Assembly (NCBI GenBank): GCA_022457065.1
Contig: JAJGBQ010000002.1
Coordinates: 3,906,001 to 3,970,000 of the forward strand
Direction: 5' to 3'
DNA from: Curvularia sp. ZM96
Lineage: Eukaryota; Ascomycota; Dothideomycetes; Pleosporales; Pleosporaceae
Length of the DNA stretch: 64,000 nucleotides
Part shown: positions 11,701-23,331 of the stretch, one piece after another
Layout of the letters: the number at the start of each line of letters is the position of its first letter
Position numbering within the stretch: position 1 is the first letter of the stretch
Notes under the pieces: model-generated
What the model saw: only the letters and a program-made list of their open reading frames with translations
Told to the model about the DNA's origin: nothing
Databases searched by the model: none
Program-made: the position numbers and the translations under genes

Positions 11701-14240
11701 GCTGGCGGTATGAGGACGCTCGCTGTCGGCCTCTTCTGGAATGGCATCGACTGGGGTACCGAATTGGTGCATGCTTTCGCTTGTGACTCGCTTCTCCAGT
11801 TTGGGGCGCTTGTCGACAAAGGGGTCACTGGGGGTCTTGGAGTGACCATTGATGTGGGAATCTTCGGCTTTTGAGTCTGCCTTGTCGAGCTCGTAGAGCA
11901 AGTTGTCAAGTTTAGCAACGCTGCGTTGTCGCTCGACCACATGCTTGAGTCGCTCAATCTCACGACTCATCATTTCTGTTTCTTGCTCATTCTCGGCAAG
12001 GCGCTCTTCCAATGTAGAGATGTACTCTTCGCTGCTCGACTCGTTCTCTCGAGCCTTTTGCAGCTTTTCGCGAAGCTCAGATATAACCGTGTCGTTCCTC
12101 TCAATGCCGTTGACTGACGAGTCAATTTGGCGCTCAAGTGACTGGACGTACTCTTCGTTGTTGGCGTCACGCTCCATTGCTTTCTGAAGGCGAGACTGCA
12201 GGTGTTGGTTCTGGCTCTCAAGGATGGCGATGCGAGTCTCCTTCTCCAGAAGATCACTTTCGTGGGTTGACAGGGTGGAGCGCGTGTTGGAGAGAGAGGA
12301 CTCCAGCGACTGGATTGTCTTTTCGTACTCCAGGACAACAGACTCGACGGCTTCGGCAAAAGAGTTTGATCGTTTCAGCCGTTCTAGTGCAGAGTCACCG
12401 ATGGCATCCTTAAGCATAGGCGTTTCCGACTCGCTATTGTCGCGTGCCTTTGTGATTTCGGAGATGAGTTTTGCGTGACGCGCACTGAGAGCGTTGTAGT
12501 TTTCCTGGACATCCAATAATTGGTTCTGGAGTTCGGCTTCGCGCTCGTCTTGTCGGTCGGCACGCTCGTGAGGGCCGCTCTTCTTTCGATCAGTGCGTTC
12601 GGACAACCGTATCTGGTCCCGGAGAAATTGGACTTCAGCTCTCAGCCGGTCGATAGCGGCTTGCTTATCGCTGTCGTCGTGGACTTGTTGAATCTGGGGT
12701 TTGACTTGGATAGCACGGGCGCGTTGCGCATACTGGACAGTGTTGAGCGTCTCGCTGAGATGGAATTCCGCGGGATTGACACAGGCGATCATGTAGGTAA
12801 TAGCGTTGCCGCCGAGTGAGTCTTGCAGAAGACGTGTGAGCCTAGAGTCGCGGTACGAGACATAGCCTCCATGGGAGCGGGCCGAGAGTTGCGAAATAAC
12901 TTTGCCCAAGCTGGCAAGACCCGCGTTGATGGAAATACCCTCCTTGGCGCGCTCGCCCTGGGCCCCCGTGTTCTTCAGCCGCTCGCTTCCTGCCAGGTCT
13001 ACAAAGTGAAGCTTGCTATCCACCGTCACCCAGCTCTCGCTTGAGCCTGACATCATTTCTATGGGAACGGATCGGCGCTTCTCACGGTTGGAAGTGAGTG
13101 GTACTGGCGAGGATTTCTTCTGTACCAGGTTCAGACTAAAGACGGCGTGTGAACGGGACGATTTGGCATTGACAGCAGTGGCATCAGTTTGCCGGATCGA
13201 GGAGCCGAAGTTGAGGGCACCGAGCAGATCATCGATGGAGTTGACGGGTACTTGGGTGAGTCCGGTAAGGAGAATGCGACCATCGCGGTCCTCGCGGATA
13301 TTTACCTGCGGTCGCTCGTTGTGCGCTACGTTTTCTGGGAGTAGCAGATCGCGAAGTTGCTCGTTGTAGATCTAAACTTGGGTCAGTGCTTGCTTCTTTT
13401 TATTGCTTTTGTTGCTTTTTTCCGTTCAGCTGGGGAAGTGGTACCTCGACATATGTGGCTCTCAGCTGCCAGTTTCTGTTCGCCTGCGATGCAGACTTGG
13501 TGGCAAAGTTCTGCATTCCGGACAGGCGAGATGGCGCACGAATGCCAGAGGTAGGGCTTTTGCTAGGCCCATCGAGTTTTTCAAAGAGCAATGCGGCAGC
13601 ACGGGGGATGATACCTAGTGCACGGTCAGTATATCTGGTCCTATAGCAGAGAGTATATATTGGCAAGTTGACTATACCCATAACTTCGGGATCGGCCTGA
13701 TCTCGAGGGCCAGTTGTGCCCATTGTGTACGACTTTCCGGCGCCCGACTGGCCATATGCAAGGATGGAAACGTTATAGCCCTGCACGAAGGAATGGACGC
13801 TGTCTGCGACATATTCAAAGACGCCCTCCTGGTTCACATCCTGATCGAACACACGGTCAAAAACAAAGATCTTTTTGCCTCCGGCCGCATCTACCGTGAG
13901 ACTCGAGGATGAAGTGACGTGACAGAGAGCATTGCGAAAGCGCTGAGGAATCAGTTCAAAGCCAGGATCACCCTGTTGGAGTGCAGGTCGCACGCGGACA
14001 GCTGCATTAGAGCGTGGTTAGTACACAGCATGCACGGCGGACGGTAGAGGGGGTGCACGCAGCGGCGAGGGGGTGGCACCTACCAACTTTGACTGCGGTC
14101 CTACTGTCTTCGTCCGAAGCCTTGCTCTCGCCGGGCTTGCTGCTGAGACTCATGCGGCTTGAGCTGCGATTGGAACGGATCATGGCGCTCAGTGGCCGCG
14201 TCAAGCCGTTGGCGGGCGAGCCTGGTGGTGAGGTGGCCAT
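8785..14240 (-). CDS. Kinesin motor protein, probably kinesin-4 type, long coiled-coil tail
   Basis: Microtubule motor of about 1729 aa in five exons: 14240-14084, 14001-13678, 13614-13445, 13371-9421 and 9372-8785. Every junction restores the motor consensus, for example KVAVRVRP, EVMGIIPRAA and VEIYNEQLRDLL. The P-loop GQSGAGKS is at about residues 136-143. Switch I (NAKSSRSH) is at about 288-295, and switch II DLAGSE at about 342-347. The N-terminal motor ends near 430 and is followed by more than 1000 residues of heptad-rich coiled coil. A Pro-rich linker lies near the C terminus and a short basic end (KKGKKKG) follows. The last intron (9420-9373, 48 nt) is in frame and has no stop, so retention would add 16 residues. 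The N-terminal motor and long stalk favour kinesin-4 (KIF4/KIF21), but the subfamily is inferred. Transcription is toward the gene-poor left end. Confidence 0.93.
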
Positions 14241-16902
14241 GGGAGCGGCCGCGGCAGCGCCGTGAGAAGGGAGGGAGTGATGTGCCGCACGGTCTGGTGG
14301 GGTGATAGTCGTGTATTTTATGCTTTTGCGTAGGGGACAACGGTGGCGGCGCGGGCTGAACAGAGGACGGGGGTCGTCGTGGCCGTGGTCTGCATCCGCG
14401 TGGTGATTTGGGGAGGCGGCCGAGGCGGAGGCGGAGGAGCAAGTGAAGGTGGAGCGCGACGGGTGATGTACAGGGCGCGTCTAGGCTTGCAGCGGCACAG
14501 GCACAGGCACAGGCAGGCTGTGGAGAAGAAGGAGCGTCGGCGCAGGCGCAGGCGCAGGGCGAGGTGGCGGGGGAATAATGAAGGAGGAAATGAATTATTT
14601 TTCTTGTGAAGGCCAGAGGGCAGGAAGGCAGGTAAGGGTAGGGTAGGTAAGGTAGAGGGACAAATGCCCCTTAGCGCCCGGCCATTCCAGGGGGGAGCGC
14701 GCCTTTCACAGCACCCCCGACCATCCATGCGGACCCTGACCGTCGGCTTGAAGGGCAATGAGGCTACGGCGGTGCTCTTCCGCCCACGCCCTCGCCGCCC
14801 GCCGTTGTTCCTGCAGCAGGCCCCATGGGCTCCGCCGCCGTGCGTCTCGTCGCCTCGCCGGCAATGCATCTGCTATCGCGGCGTCGTCTTTGCGAGCCGA
14901 TGGCTCCCTATCCATAATAGCACCTGTCATGGCCTCGGAGCGCTCGAGCATGCAACGCGCACGCAATGCTCTTCATGCATCGGTCCACTACGCCCAAGAA
15001 GGCTGCCTGGACGGCTGCCCGTCGTCGCCAGCGCCGGCGCCGGCGCCGGCGCATGCTGATCTTGTCAGCCTCTTTGCCGTCTGGGGCCATGAGAGCTGAA
15101 GCGATGCATCCGCTTCGACTCGTGTTCTGCGCTGACAGCCTCATAGACGTCGTCGTAGCGTGTTTCACCTCGGTCAATCTTGCCCCCAATCATCCCACCC
15201 GACGTACCGTTTCCTGCGTGGCGAGGCTGCAGCATCCCCGAATGAACCGGTCCACGAGGGTGCAGCTGGGTAATCCCCAAGAGGGGCGTGGGCTTCGACT
15301 GCAGCGCCCCCTCAAAGCCAAACCCCCCGAAAACTCTACTCTTGCTCGCTCGTGCAGTAGCGACGTTTGGACGTGTCGAGTTCCTAGCGCCTGCTACCAT
15401 CAACGCCAATACCGTCGATAGTCGTGCTGCTACCGCCCCTTTCGAGCCAATCCGCTTGGACGCGTCCTGCTAGGTGCAGCCCCTATCATTGTCCGCGCAT
15501 CTGGCGTCCGTCAAGACTTGCCCGTGTGTCGCGTCTGCTCAGCGCTGCAGAATCACGCCAGCTGTTGCCATGTCTCGACATGTTGGCCGGCTCTGCTGCA
15601 ATCGGTGCACGCACTGGGTGTGACTTGGAGTGCTAGCCGCAGATTGACTTTGTCCCAGATAGGCAGCCGCTGCTCCAACGTCGCCAGCCACGTGCTGCCG
15701 GCTCCACCTCGCCCAAACAGGTAGACGACACTATCTCAGTGTACAGTTTGCCCATGGACAGTAGACTGCCATAGACTGCCATAGACTGCGCCTCGGCAAC
15801 TACCATCCCCCGCACCCTACCGAGTACACGCCAGTCTTGCAGCCCAAAGCCTCTAGTCTCGCTGACGCATCGTAGAAGCGCAAAGCACGCACTCGACTTA
15901 GTCAGGAACATGCCTTGGCATCAGATCCGTCCGCCACCTAACGGCACTTCATTTCCTCTAGTTCTAACAAAGACCTCTCTCCAGCGCATGCCTTGGCTTG
16001 CTGGTGGGCTGCACGTCTGCTGCTCTACCAGTGGGGACCCAATGTAATAACAGCCGGCTGTTATAGGTCCAAGTCCCCGCTTACGCTATGCTGGCTAATA
16101 CTGCGCAGTACATATGCACTGCATTCCTGGTTTCCTTGTTTCCTGCACATTGCACCGTCTATACTCCTCTCAAGTAAAGGCGAGATAATACCGAATACTC
16201 GCAAACCATTGCCTGTCATTCGCCTCAAATTTGTCATGCAGACATGGTGTGATGGGGGACACAAGACACAAGAACATCAGACAAGTTTCATTTCTTTCGT
16301 TCATATCAGAGACTCGGTAAAGGCCCCCAAGATACGGCATTTCAGCTGCATGCCGCACGTCCCCGGCCTACAACACCTCCCTCTTGAAACCTGCGAACCT
16401 GGACTTTGAGGCAACTCTCTGATTTACCCGCATGTCCCCCTACTCGCCCACATACCTGTGACACAATGACTGTGCGGGGTAAGTTTGCCAGCCCAGGTAA
16501 ACATTATCTCTTTTACCAAATCACAATCTGTGCAAGTCCACCGAGGGGAAAAGATAAACTATCTGCATACGTACGTACGTACTGTACATGTGCCTAGCAG
16601 ACCCACCCCCAAAAGCCCGTAAAAAGAACCCCGGTTCATACCGACCTATCATACCCCCAGCTTCCAGGGTGACGCCATGTGCGAAAACCAGCCAGGATCA
16701 CACAACTTTCTTTTCATTTCCCCAACTACCGTGAATCAGTACATGTCCCACCCTTTTGCATGAATGGTCTACACCCCGATCGCCGGACCTTCCGCTTCGC
16801 ATCACACAAGGTATCCCAATCCAAACCTTACATACAATAACAGACAAACCTGCTATTTCCATGAGATGAAAAAAAAAGCTTCCTGGGTTCAGGCATATGT
16901 GA
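14241..16902. other. Intergenic, kinesin upstream region
   Basis: GC-rich at 14.25-15.6 kb with simple repeats (CAGGCA copies near 14500, GCCGGC copies near 15035, and three tandem copies of a 10-bp TAGACTGCCA unit at 15762-15789). The many overlapping open frames have no recognisable content. It presumably includes the kinesin promoter and leader. Confidence 0.6.
15762..15789. repeat. Short tandem repeat, 10-bp unit
   Basis: Just under three consecutive copies of TAGACTGCCA, in noncoding DNA. Confidence 0.85.
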
Positions 16903-16904
16903 TA
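16903..16904. other. Left TA target-site duplication
   Basis: The TA before the left TIR matches TA at 18754-18755 after the right TIR. Flanks on both sides contain CATATG, so the pre-insertion site was probably a near-palindrome centred on TA. Confidence 0.8.
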
Positions 16905-16975
16905 ACGTAAAGCACCACCGAGAGGGCCACCCCACCGAGAGGGCCACTTTTTCTTGGCATTGCGAACTTCATGTA
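16905..16975 (+). repeat. Left terminal inverted repeat, 71 bp
   Basis: Identical over 71 positions to the reverse complement of 18683-18753. The two sequences diverge immediately inside. The internal 14-bp direct duplication may be a transposase-binding motif (inference). Confidence 0.95.
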
Positions 16976-16987
16976 CGAAAACTTGAA

Positions 16988-18673
16988 TTACTCTACACTA
17001 GCTATAGAGGCCTCGTACGACTTACTTAGATTAGATTTAGAATCTTCTTCTATATCTTTTTGGCACGTACGAGAGTTATGGCCTACTCTCCTACAAGTTC
17101 TATAGTGCCGTTAACCTAGCCGAGCTCTTTCTTAACTACTCTTACCACGCGCCTTCTTTAATGTTGTACGACTAGTAGAAGCACTTTTAGCTACCTGCAA
17201 TGCTCCTGTACTAAAGTCTAGTGCCCCGCCTGTCTAAATCTGCTTTCGTTTACGCCCTCAGCGCTTTGTTACCTCTGCTAATTGCTCTTTAAGCTCTCGT
17301 ACGCGGGCCTCTATAATTACGTTCTTGTGTAGTATCTCCTTAGCTCTTTTAATAAGCTTTAAGAAGCTTTTTTGTATAGTAGTTAGTAATCGTACGAAGG
17401 AGTCTTTCACAAGCTTCGATTGTGATCTAAATTCGTGCGAATTGCTTAGTGTTCTTAACGTCTAGGGTATTTCTAGCTGAGCTTCTTGTGGTGGGGTATG
17501 AAGGCGTACGTTAAGGCGATTAATGACTCTCTGCGCGTCGATAGGGACTAGCCCTGCTGTCTTAAAGGCCTTCTTATAGTTATTAGACGTAAATACGTCG
17601 AAAAACGCGTCTCGAAAGGCTGGCAGGAAGCGTTCCTTGTTAATATGCTAGACGTGGTGGCGTGCTAAGTCTCGTACGCGTTAAGAGTACTTCTACTTAA
17701 GAGGCGAAAAGTAGACAACGTTAAGTAGCTAGAGTATGTGCGATGAATGAGTAGGCATACAGAGGGTAAGGATCTTTCGTACGAGGTAGTAATCCTTAAA
17801 TTCTTAGTTAAGGTAGCTCTTATAGCTATTAAGAATGAGTAGTCTGTACGACCCTACCTAACGCGTCTTTATGTAGTTATTAAAGTACTTTAACTACGCT
17901 AGACTAAGCTTATTATTCGTCTAGCTATTCTCTAATACTAAGAGCTTCTAATCGTACGGTATACCTGCTTCTTCGTACTAAGCAGAGATGTAGACGCGTC
18001 TCTTGTAGATAATAAATAGCGGGGTAGCGTATCCTGCAGCGTAGATACTCTAAATAACTATAACCTACTCGCGATTGCCTGGCTGCGTGAGAGTAGGCCT
18101 CGTACGACGCTCTGCGCCTGTAACTACCTTTATTAAGCTAATCACGCCTATCTAAAAGCTAGTTTTATTAAAGTTGTAGATGTCGTCTAAATAAACCCTA
18201 TACTTCTTAATTGTCTCTCGTACGAGCTGAAACCACGCGTTAATAATCTCTAGATCTTCTTAAAGGACTCTCTAGCAGTCCTTTGCTCGATTAAAGGCTA
18301 TCTTGAGCTCTGCCGTACGCGATACGAATCGCTCTACCTAGTTCTTGCTAATAGATGTCGCGCCTCGTACAGCTAATAGTTTATTAGCTATATTAGACAC
18401 CTTACACAGTCTAGGGGCGAATCCACGCGCGTTTAGATTAAGAATGTATCGTACAATTGTCTGCTCTTTAGTTCTAGATAGTTTTTAGCAATTTAGCTGC
18501 GTATTAGGTCGAGATGTAATTCCTCGAAGCCGTCGAGAGATCTGCTAATGTCGCACGTTGTAGGCTACTACAGCTTTTCGCACGCTCTTAAACTAACCCG
18601 TATGAAAGGCCTAAATAGTAAGAGTAATTCGGCCTTCCTGTTAGATTAGTATCGCGTTCTGTTGTTAAGGCAT
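16988..18673 (-). pseudogene. Transposase (HTH + DDE_1, Fot1/pogo type), inactivated by nonsense and missense changes
   Basis: Reading from the ATG at 18673 to the TAA at 16988 gives 562 codons with no length change but at least 20 internal TAA/TAG codons. Almost all sit where a Gln or Trp codon is expected. N-terminal helix-turn-helix and CENP-B-like regions are followed by a recognisable DDE_1 core. All three positions expected to be catalytic Asp read Asn: codon 169 (18169-18167, in FNKTSF where FDETGF is expected), codon 282 (17830-17828, LILN) and codon 318 (17722-17720, LLNVV). Codons 282 and 318 are 35 residues apart. Each change fits TpG-to-TpA on the coding strand. The tail has a basic, coiled segment. 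The element cannot mobilise itself. Confidence 0.92.
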
Positions 18674-18682
18674 TATTGTTTA

Positions 18683-18753
18683 TACATGAAGTTCGCAATG
18701 CCAAGAAAAAGTGGCCCTCTCGGTGGGGTGGCCCTCTCGGTGGTGCTTTACGT
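18683..18753 (-). repeat. Right terminal inverted repeat, 71 bp
   Basis: Perfect inverted copy of 16905-16975. It begins only 9 bp upstream of the transposase start codon, so TIR and coding frame nearly abut. Confidence 0.95.
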
Positions 18754-18755
18754 TA

Positions 18756-20475
18756 TGTCATATGCGTTTATCTCGTTTTCTTTTCACCGGAGAAACAAAG
18801 GTATATTTGCAGCTCGATAACTGCTTAACATGGCATAGATTCTTATGGGTGCGTTGGCGACATGAATGACCAAGTACCGAGGTCCATCTCGTAATGCATG
18901 CGTGGCGGCAGTCATGTCAGATCGACTGGCATGCCCAAAGCCACACACAGCCACACACATATGCATCCGGCCCAAATAAGACTTGCGATCCTATAAGATT
19001 TCCGTGCATGAACCAAACATCTTGCATGAGCATTAGAGATTACCTGCAGCCAGAGGTAAAAATGGAAAGGTGCCAAGCGCTAACCTGAAGTCGTGAATGA
19101 AACATATGCTTCTATTTCTAGAAAAGTGAGATGGGTTTCAGAGAGGAGAGCAGTTTGAAAAAATGGAATATTGAATTTTGGCGAGGGTTTGCGGACTACA
19201 TAGCAATATAGATGAGGAGGGGATTAAATATGTGGCCGGGGTGAATATAGTGAAGTCAATTGTGACGTAGTAGAGAGAGAAAAAAGAGTGAGTCTCACAA
19301 CATATTTCACACATGGAAAGAATACACATTCGGTCTTCCTCCTTCAACCCTTGTCAACTTGCCAGCTTCAACTTTATCCATCTCCTACGAAACCTCACAT
19401 TGCGAATCCTCCGCCCACTTTGCAAATACACAACTACGTCAATTAAAAAAACCATAAAGCATCTAACACGCGTAGAACAACGAATCAAGCTATATTAAAC
19501 AACGACTACATATTCTCGAACCAAGATGATACATCACTCCACCCCATACAGTAAACAGCCAAGCCTTACCCGAGGAGATGAGGAAAAAAAGAAAGTGGTA
19601 TATTATGCTATCCAACAGCGACATCACCACACAACGACTAACCACCGCCCCCAACACCAATAATTAGAGAAGGAAAGGGATATCGCTATCCTACAAGACC
19701 TCCCACACAAAGGACTCTCTGGCACCAACTTTGCCGTCCTCTGAAAACACATCCAATAATATCCTGGCCGATGAAAGCCTCCCCCCTCCCATTTTCTCTC
19801 TATGTCCCTAGCATATCCCCAAACCCCAGTTTTAATCCTGCCTGCCAGATTTGGTTTCCTCAGTGAGAAGAATCTTCATTTGCTCTCTTCATCTGTTTCC
19901 CATTCCTTCCCTTGCTCTTGTTCAGTGATAGCAGAGCCATGAGATTCCCTTCCCTTCCTTTCCCTTCCACCCTCTCCCACAAGCCAAGCCGTACAAAAGG
20001 AACAAAGACCACAAACCACAAAAGTCCACCCCAAAATCGTGAATGGAAAATCACATGGTTTTCCCCTTTCTCTCAACGATAGTCACGAAAGAATACCAGA
20101 AGAGTAGATGATATAAATAGTAAAAGGAAAAAGATCGAGTTTGATTTGGAGAGAGACAAAAGGCACTAGGCCTCTCTCACCTCCCTACTTAGTAGGCACA
20201 CAGTAGTAGTAGTAAGATAAAAAGGAAAATAAATTGGCGGTAGTTAATCAAACCCTCCAACGCCTTTCGGTCACAGATAAAAGGAAAAAAATATAAGTTA
20301 GATAGGAAATGGGCATCAATGCTAATCTCGTCTCGATCGCTAATGATAAAAAAAAAGATCCAGGTTGGGGGGAGAAATGGAGAAAGGAAAAAAGGGAAGT
20401 AGAACAGGCTACAATAAAGCAGCGCAAAAGAATCCCTGTCTCTTGCAAGCCCCCTTTTTATTTTCAAGACCTCAC
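18756..20475. other. Intergenic, no gene seen
   Basis: Sequence between the transposon and the 3' end of the DENN gene. It has several purine- or pyrimidine-rich low-complexity tracts, and the open frames are short and uninformative. The right part probably contains the DENN-gene 3' untranslated region. Confidence 0.6.
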
Positions 20476-23331
20476 TTAACGCGACGACATGTGACGAAGG
20501 CTGCTGCTGTTGGGCCGTCCAAGTGGCTGTGCGTACTTGGATACAGGGACCATGTCAGCGTGCAGATCGTTGTTGCCGTTGCTCTCGACATCATCGTCTT
20601 CCAAGATGCGTGTTGGTACGACGGGGACATCGTGAGATCGGTGCTGCAGGCTTGACCGGTCTGGTGTTGTGCTGGCGCTGGCCATGGACATGGAGGTGCT
20701 CGACCTGTGGCTTAGGTCGGGAGTGGGAGGAATGCTCGATACCCGACCGGGGCGGAGCATGCTCTCATCATCGCCATACTCGCTGCCCATGGTCGATTGG
20801 GTACGGCCACCGTGCGACATATTGCCAACGCTGCTGCGACGGTCGCTGTGGCCGTCGTCCTCGGTGTCGGCGCGCTGAGCAAGCTGCAGACCCTCGACAG
20901 CGGCGGCGCATTGCTCGGAAATGTTGCGGATAATATACGCGATAGCATCGGTCTTGTCGCGGAGGACACGGTCAGCAACGTCAACCATGGATTGGTTGGA
21001 GAAGCGCTTAGAGTTACGCGCTGGGCTGTTGAACAGACGGTGCTCCATGTCGGGAGAGACGTCTTCACCGTCGAGGTGCTTGCCTTGAGCGGTGCTGGCT
21101 CTTGACGCCTGGCGGCTGTCAACGCCCGCTACACCACGGATGGTACCAACCTCAGACTTGTCCTTGATGGAGCGGTGGCTGGACTCGGCCTCCTGAAACT
21201 CCTCGTTTTCCTCCTCAGGCACGTCCTCGAAGCCAGCCTCCATGTAGTTTGACATGTCGTCCTGGTTGAGCGACTTGACAATGTGCTCCATGTGGTGGGT
21301 CTGGCCCTCGATAAGAGCACGGAGGTGGAGCACCACACGCTGTGCCTCGTCGCGCTGACGCTGGATAGCAGAATTGGTGTGCTGCAGAGCACTAAGCTCC
21401 TTCTTGTTCTTCTTCCTCTCGCGCTCCAGCTCCTCGGCAATCTCCTGCTGGAGGACGAGTGCCTCGAGAGCATCGTCACGCTGCTTCTCAGTACCAGAGA
21501 GGCGGACAGTAAGCCTTGCGGCATCGTCCTTCTGCTGATCAATGAGGCTGGTGAGACGACGGTTCTCACGCTTGTGGTTCTCAATCTTGACCTTGAGATC
21601 TTGTGTCTCCTTGGTGAGCTGCTCAGCGAAAGCCTGGAACTTGAGGAACTGCTGCTTCCAGCTCTCCAGCTCCTCGACGAGGAAGTTGTTTCGCTTGGTA
21701 ACCTTACCAAGCTCGCTGTCCATGCGCTGCTTGAGGTTGATGAAGTCGGTCCAGGCCTCCTGAGCGTCACGCGAGTATTGGTTGCGTTCGCGAACAATCT
21801 CGTTGAGGTGACGCATGGAGACCTTGGTCATGAGTGGCTTTTTGACGGAGCCGCCAAAGAGGGCCTTGACGCCAGAGTTTCGGCCTAGCTTCTCACATAC
21901 GTGGTCCATGACGGACATGACAGCATCCTGAGACCACCAGTCAGGATCTTGGATGCTCTCAACCTCGCCGCGCATGACGATAATTTGGCCAGCAGGAATA
22001 AGCTTTCCACCACCATAGGCAGAGCGAAGATGCTGTGGAACACCAGTTGGCGCAACTTCACCATTGAGAGCCTGGGTCAGGCGATTGATCATCTTCGTCC
22101 TCTGACCAGCCGAAAGGGCAGTCGGTGGGCTTGATGTCAGAACAAAGTTGCGGTCTAGGTCGACGACAAGAGCATCAGTTGGGGCTGTGAAGAGCGAGCG
22201 GCACTCCGAGGTTACACCAAGAATGTAGGGACCCGGCTCTTGGACCAGATCCTTGATGTGGCGTGCATGGACGACGGGTACATACAGACCGCTCCACTCG
22301 TAGACCCTTACGCAGAAACGCACAGTCTCGGCTGCAACCGTAAGCATGGCGGGGTAGTGACTGGTGAAGATGATGCGTCGCGTGGGTGACAGGGCGGCCT
22401 CGATGACGCCTACGATGTTGGGAATGGACAAACACGTAAAGAGGGGCCACATGGCAAAGTTTTGGAACCCAGTTGGCGATGAGGGGAATTGGTAGCACAG
22501 AGCGTAATCCTTCATGTCGATACGGACCAAATCGTTCAGGCGTGGAGCGGGAAAGCTCAAGATGCGAGAGACCTCCTCAGCGTGGAAGAGGTTGGTGGCC
22601 TTGTTCCAGTGAATCCACATACCACGCAGGTAGTCGCCGAGCAAGTTGTACAAGGGATAGCGGGAGAGGAAGCTGAGGCAGTAGGGGATCCAGTAGGTCT
22701 CTTCTGGGTTGTCGTAGAAATCGGGCTCAATTCGCTTGCGCAGGTCGCGGATAGTCTCAGCCCTCTTCTCATCGGCGCGCGACCAGACGCGGAGCGCAAT
22801 ACCGTACAGAGTATGGGAAGAATCTTGTTGGAGAACGAATGAGTGGTGAACACAGTGCGGCTGGCTCCTGCCAGTGCAAATCTCAACGTCGTGGGGGAAG
22901 CATGCCTGTAACGCTGGTTAGTGGACGACTTGTAGCAACGGCATGAATGGCAAGCGTACTCTCATGGCAGCATGCAGAGACCTTGCGATCTCGTTGTCTT
23001 GCTCGAGCCTGGGGCTGCTTCCCAGAATCTCAGGAAGCCAGAAGGTACCGACAGCACCCTTCATGTGGCCAATCTTGCCCTGGGCAGGCGCAGGCGCCTT
23101 TACCCATTGTGAAGGCTCACGGCCAACACCACAGACCATGTAGGCATGGGTAAGCGTCTTGGGGCTTCTTGCGCCCTGCTTGACATTCAATGTAGATGGA
23201 AGTGGCTGGGTGATTCTCGAGTGGAGAGAGGACGTCCGGCTGGGGATGATGAGGCTGTGGTCGGCATTGTCTCTGGTGGGAGGGCGCTCGCTGGCGCCTG
23301 TGCGAGGGCGCAGGCTCAAAGAAGGTGCCAT
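20476..23331 (-). CDS. DENN-domain protein with C-terminal coiled coil
   Basis: Predicted 933 aa from two exons, 23331-22960 and 22905-20476, separated by a 54-nt intron. The start is the first ATG in frame (MAPSLSL); the frame extends upstream but only through a TTG. An upstream DENN-like segment begins near residue 60 (HAYMVCGVGRE). The central DENN region follows at about 220-330 (MWPLFTCLSIPNIVGVIEAA, then RRIIFTSHYPAMLTVAAE and GPYILGVTSECRSLF). DENN modules are typically Rab GTPase exchange factors in membrane traffic. Residues of about 490-660 form a long coiled coil, followed by an acidic, Ser-rich, probably disordered tail. The Rab target cannot be read from sequence. The ortholog is known to me only as a fungal AEX-3/DENN-domain protein. 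Confidence 0.88.

Larger units (their letters stand above)
16905..18753 (-). mobile_element. RIP-mutated pogo/Fot1-type DNA transposon with 71-bp TIRs
   Basis: The element is 1849 bp. Its ends, 16905-16975 and 18683-18753, are perfect 71-bp inverted repeats starting ACGTAAAGCACCACC. It is flanked by a TA target duplication (16903-16904 and 18754-18755), as expected for Tc1/mariner-pogo elements. Each TIR holds two direct copies of ACCGAGAGGGCCAC. A single minus-strand transposase frame fills nearly the whole interior. The interior is depleted of CpA/TpG and rich in TpA, the signature of repeat-induced point mutation, whereas the TIRs keep their CpA sites. Confidence 0.93.

Noticed and set aside
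14318..15421. Several overlapping open frames on both strands
   Set aside because: GC-rich upstream DNA gives long chance frames; Arg/Pro-rich translations with no motif.
16905..18753. Idea that this is an LTR retrotransposon or MITE
   Set aside because: The ends are inverted rather than direct, the target duplication is TA, and a full DDE-type transposase frame is present.
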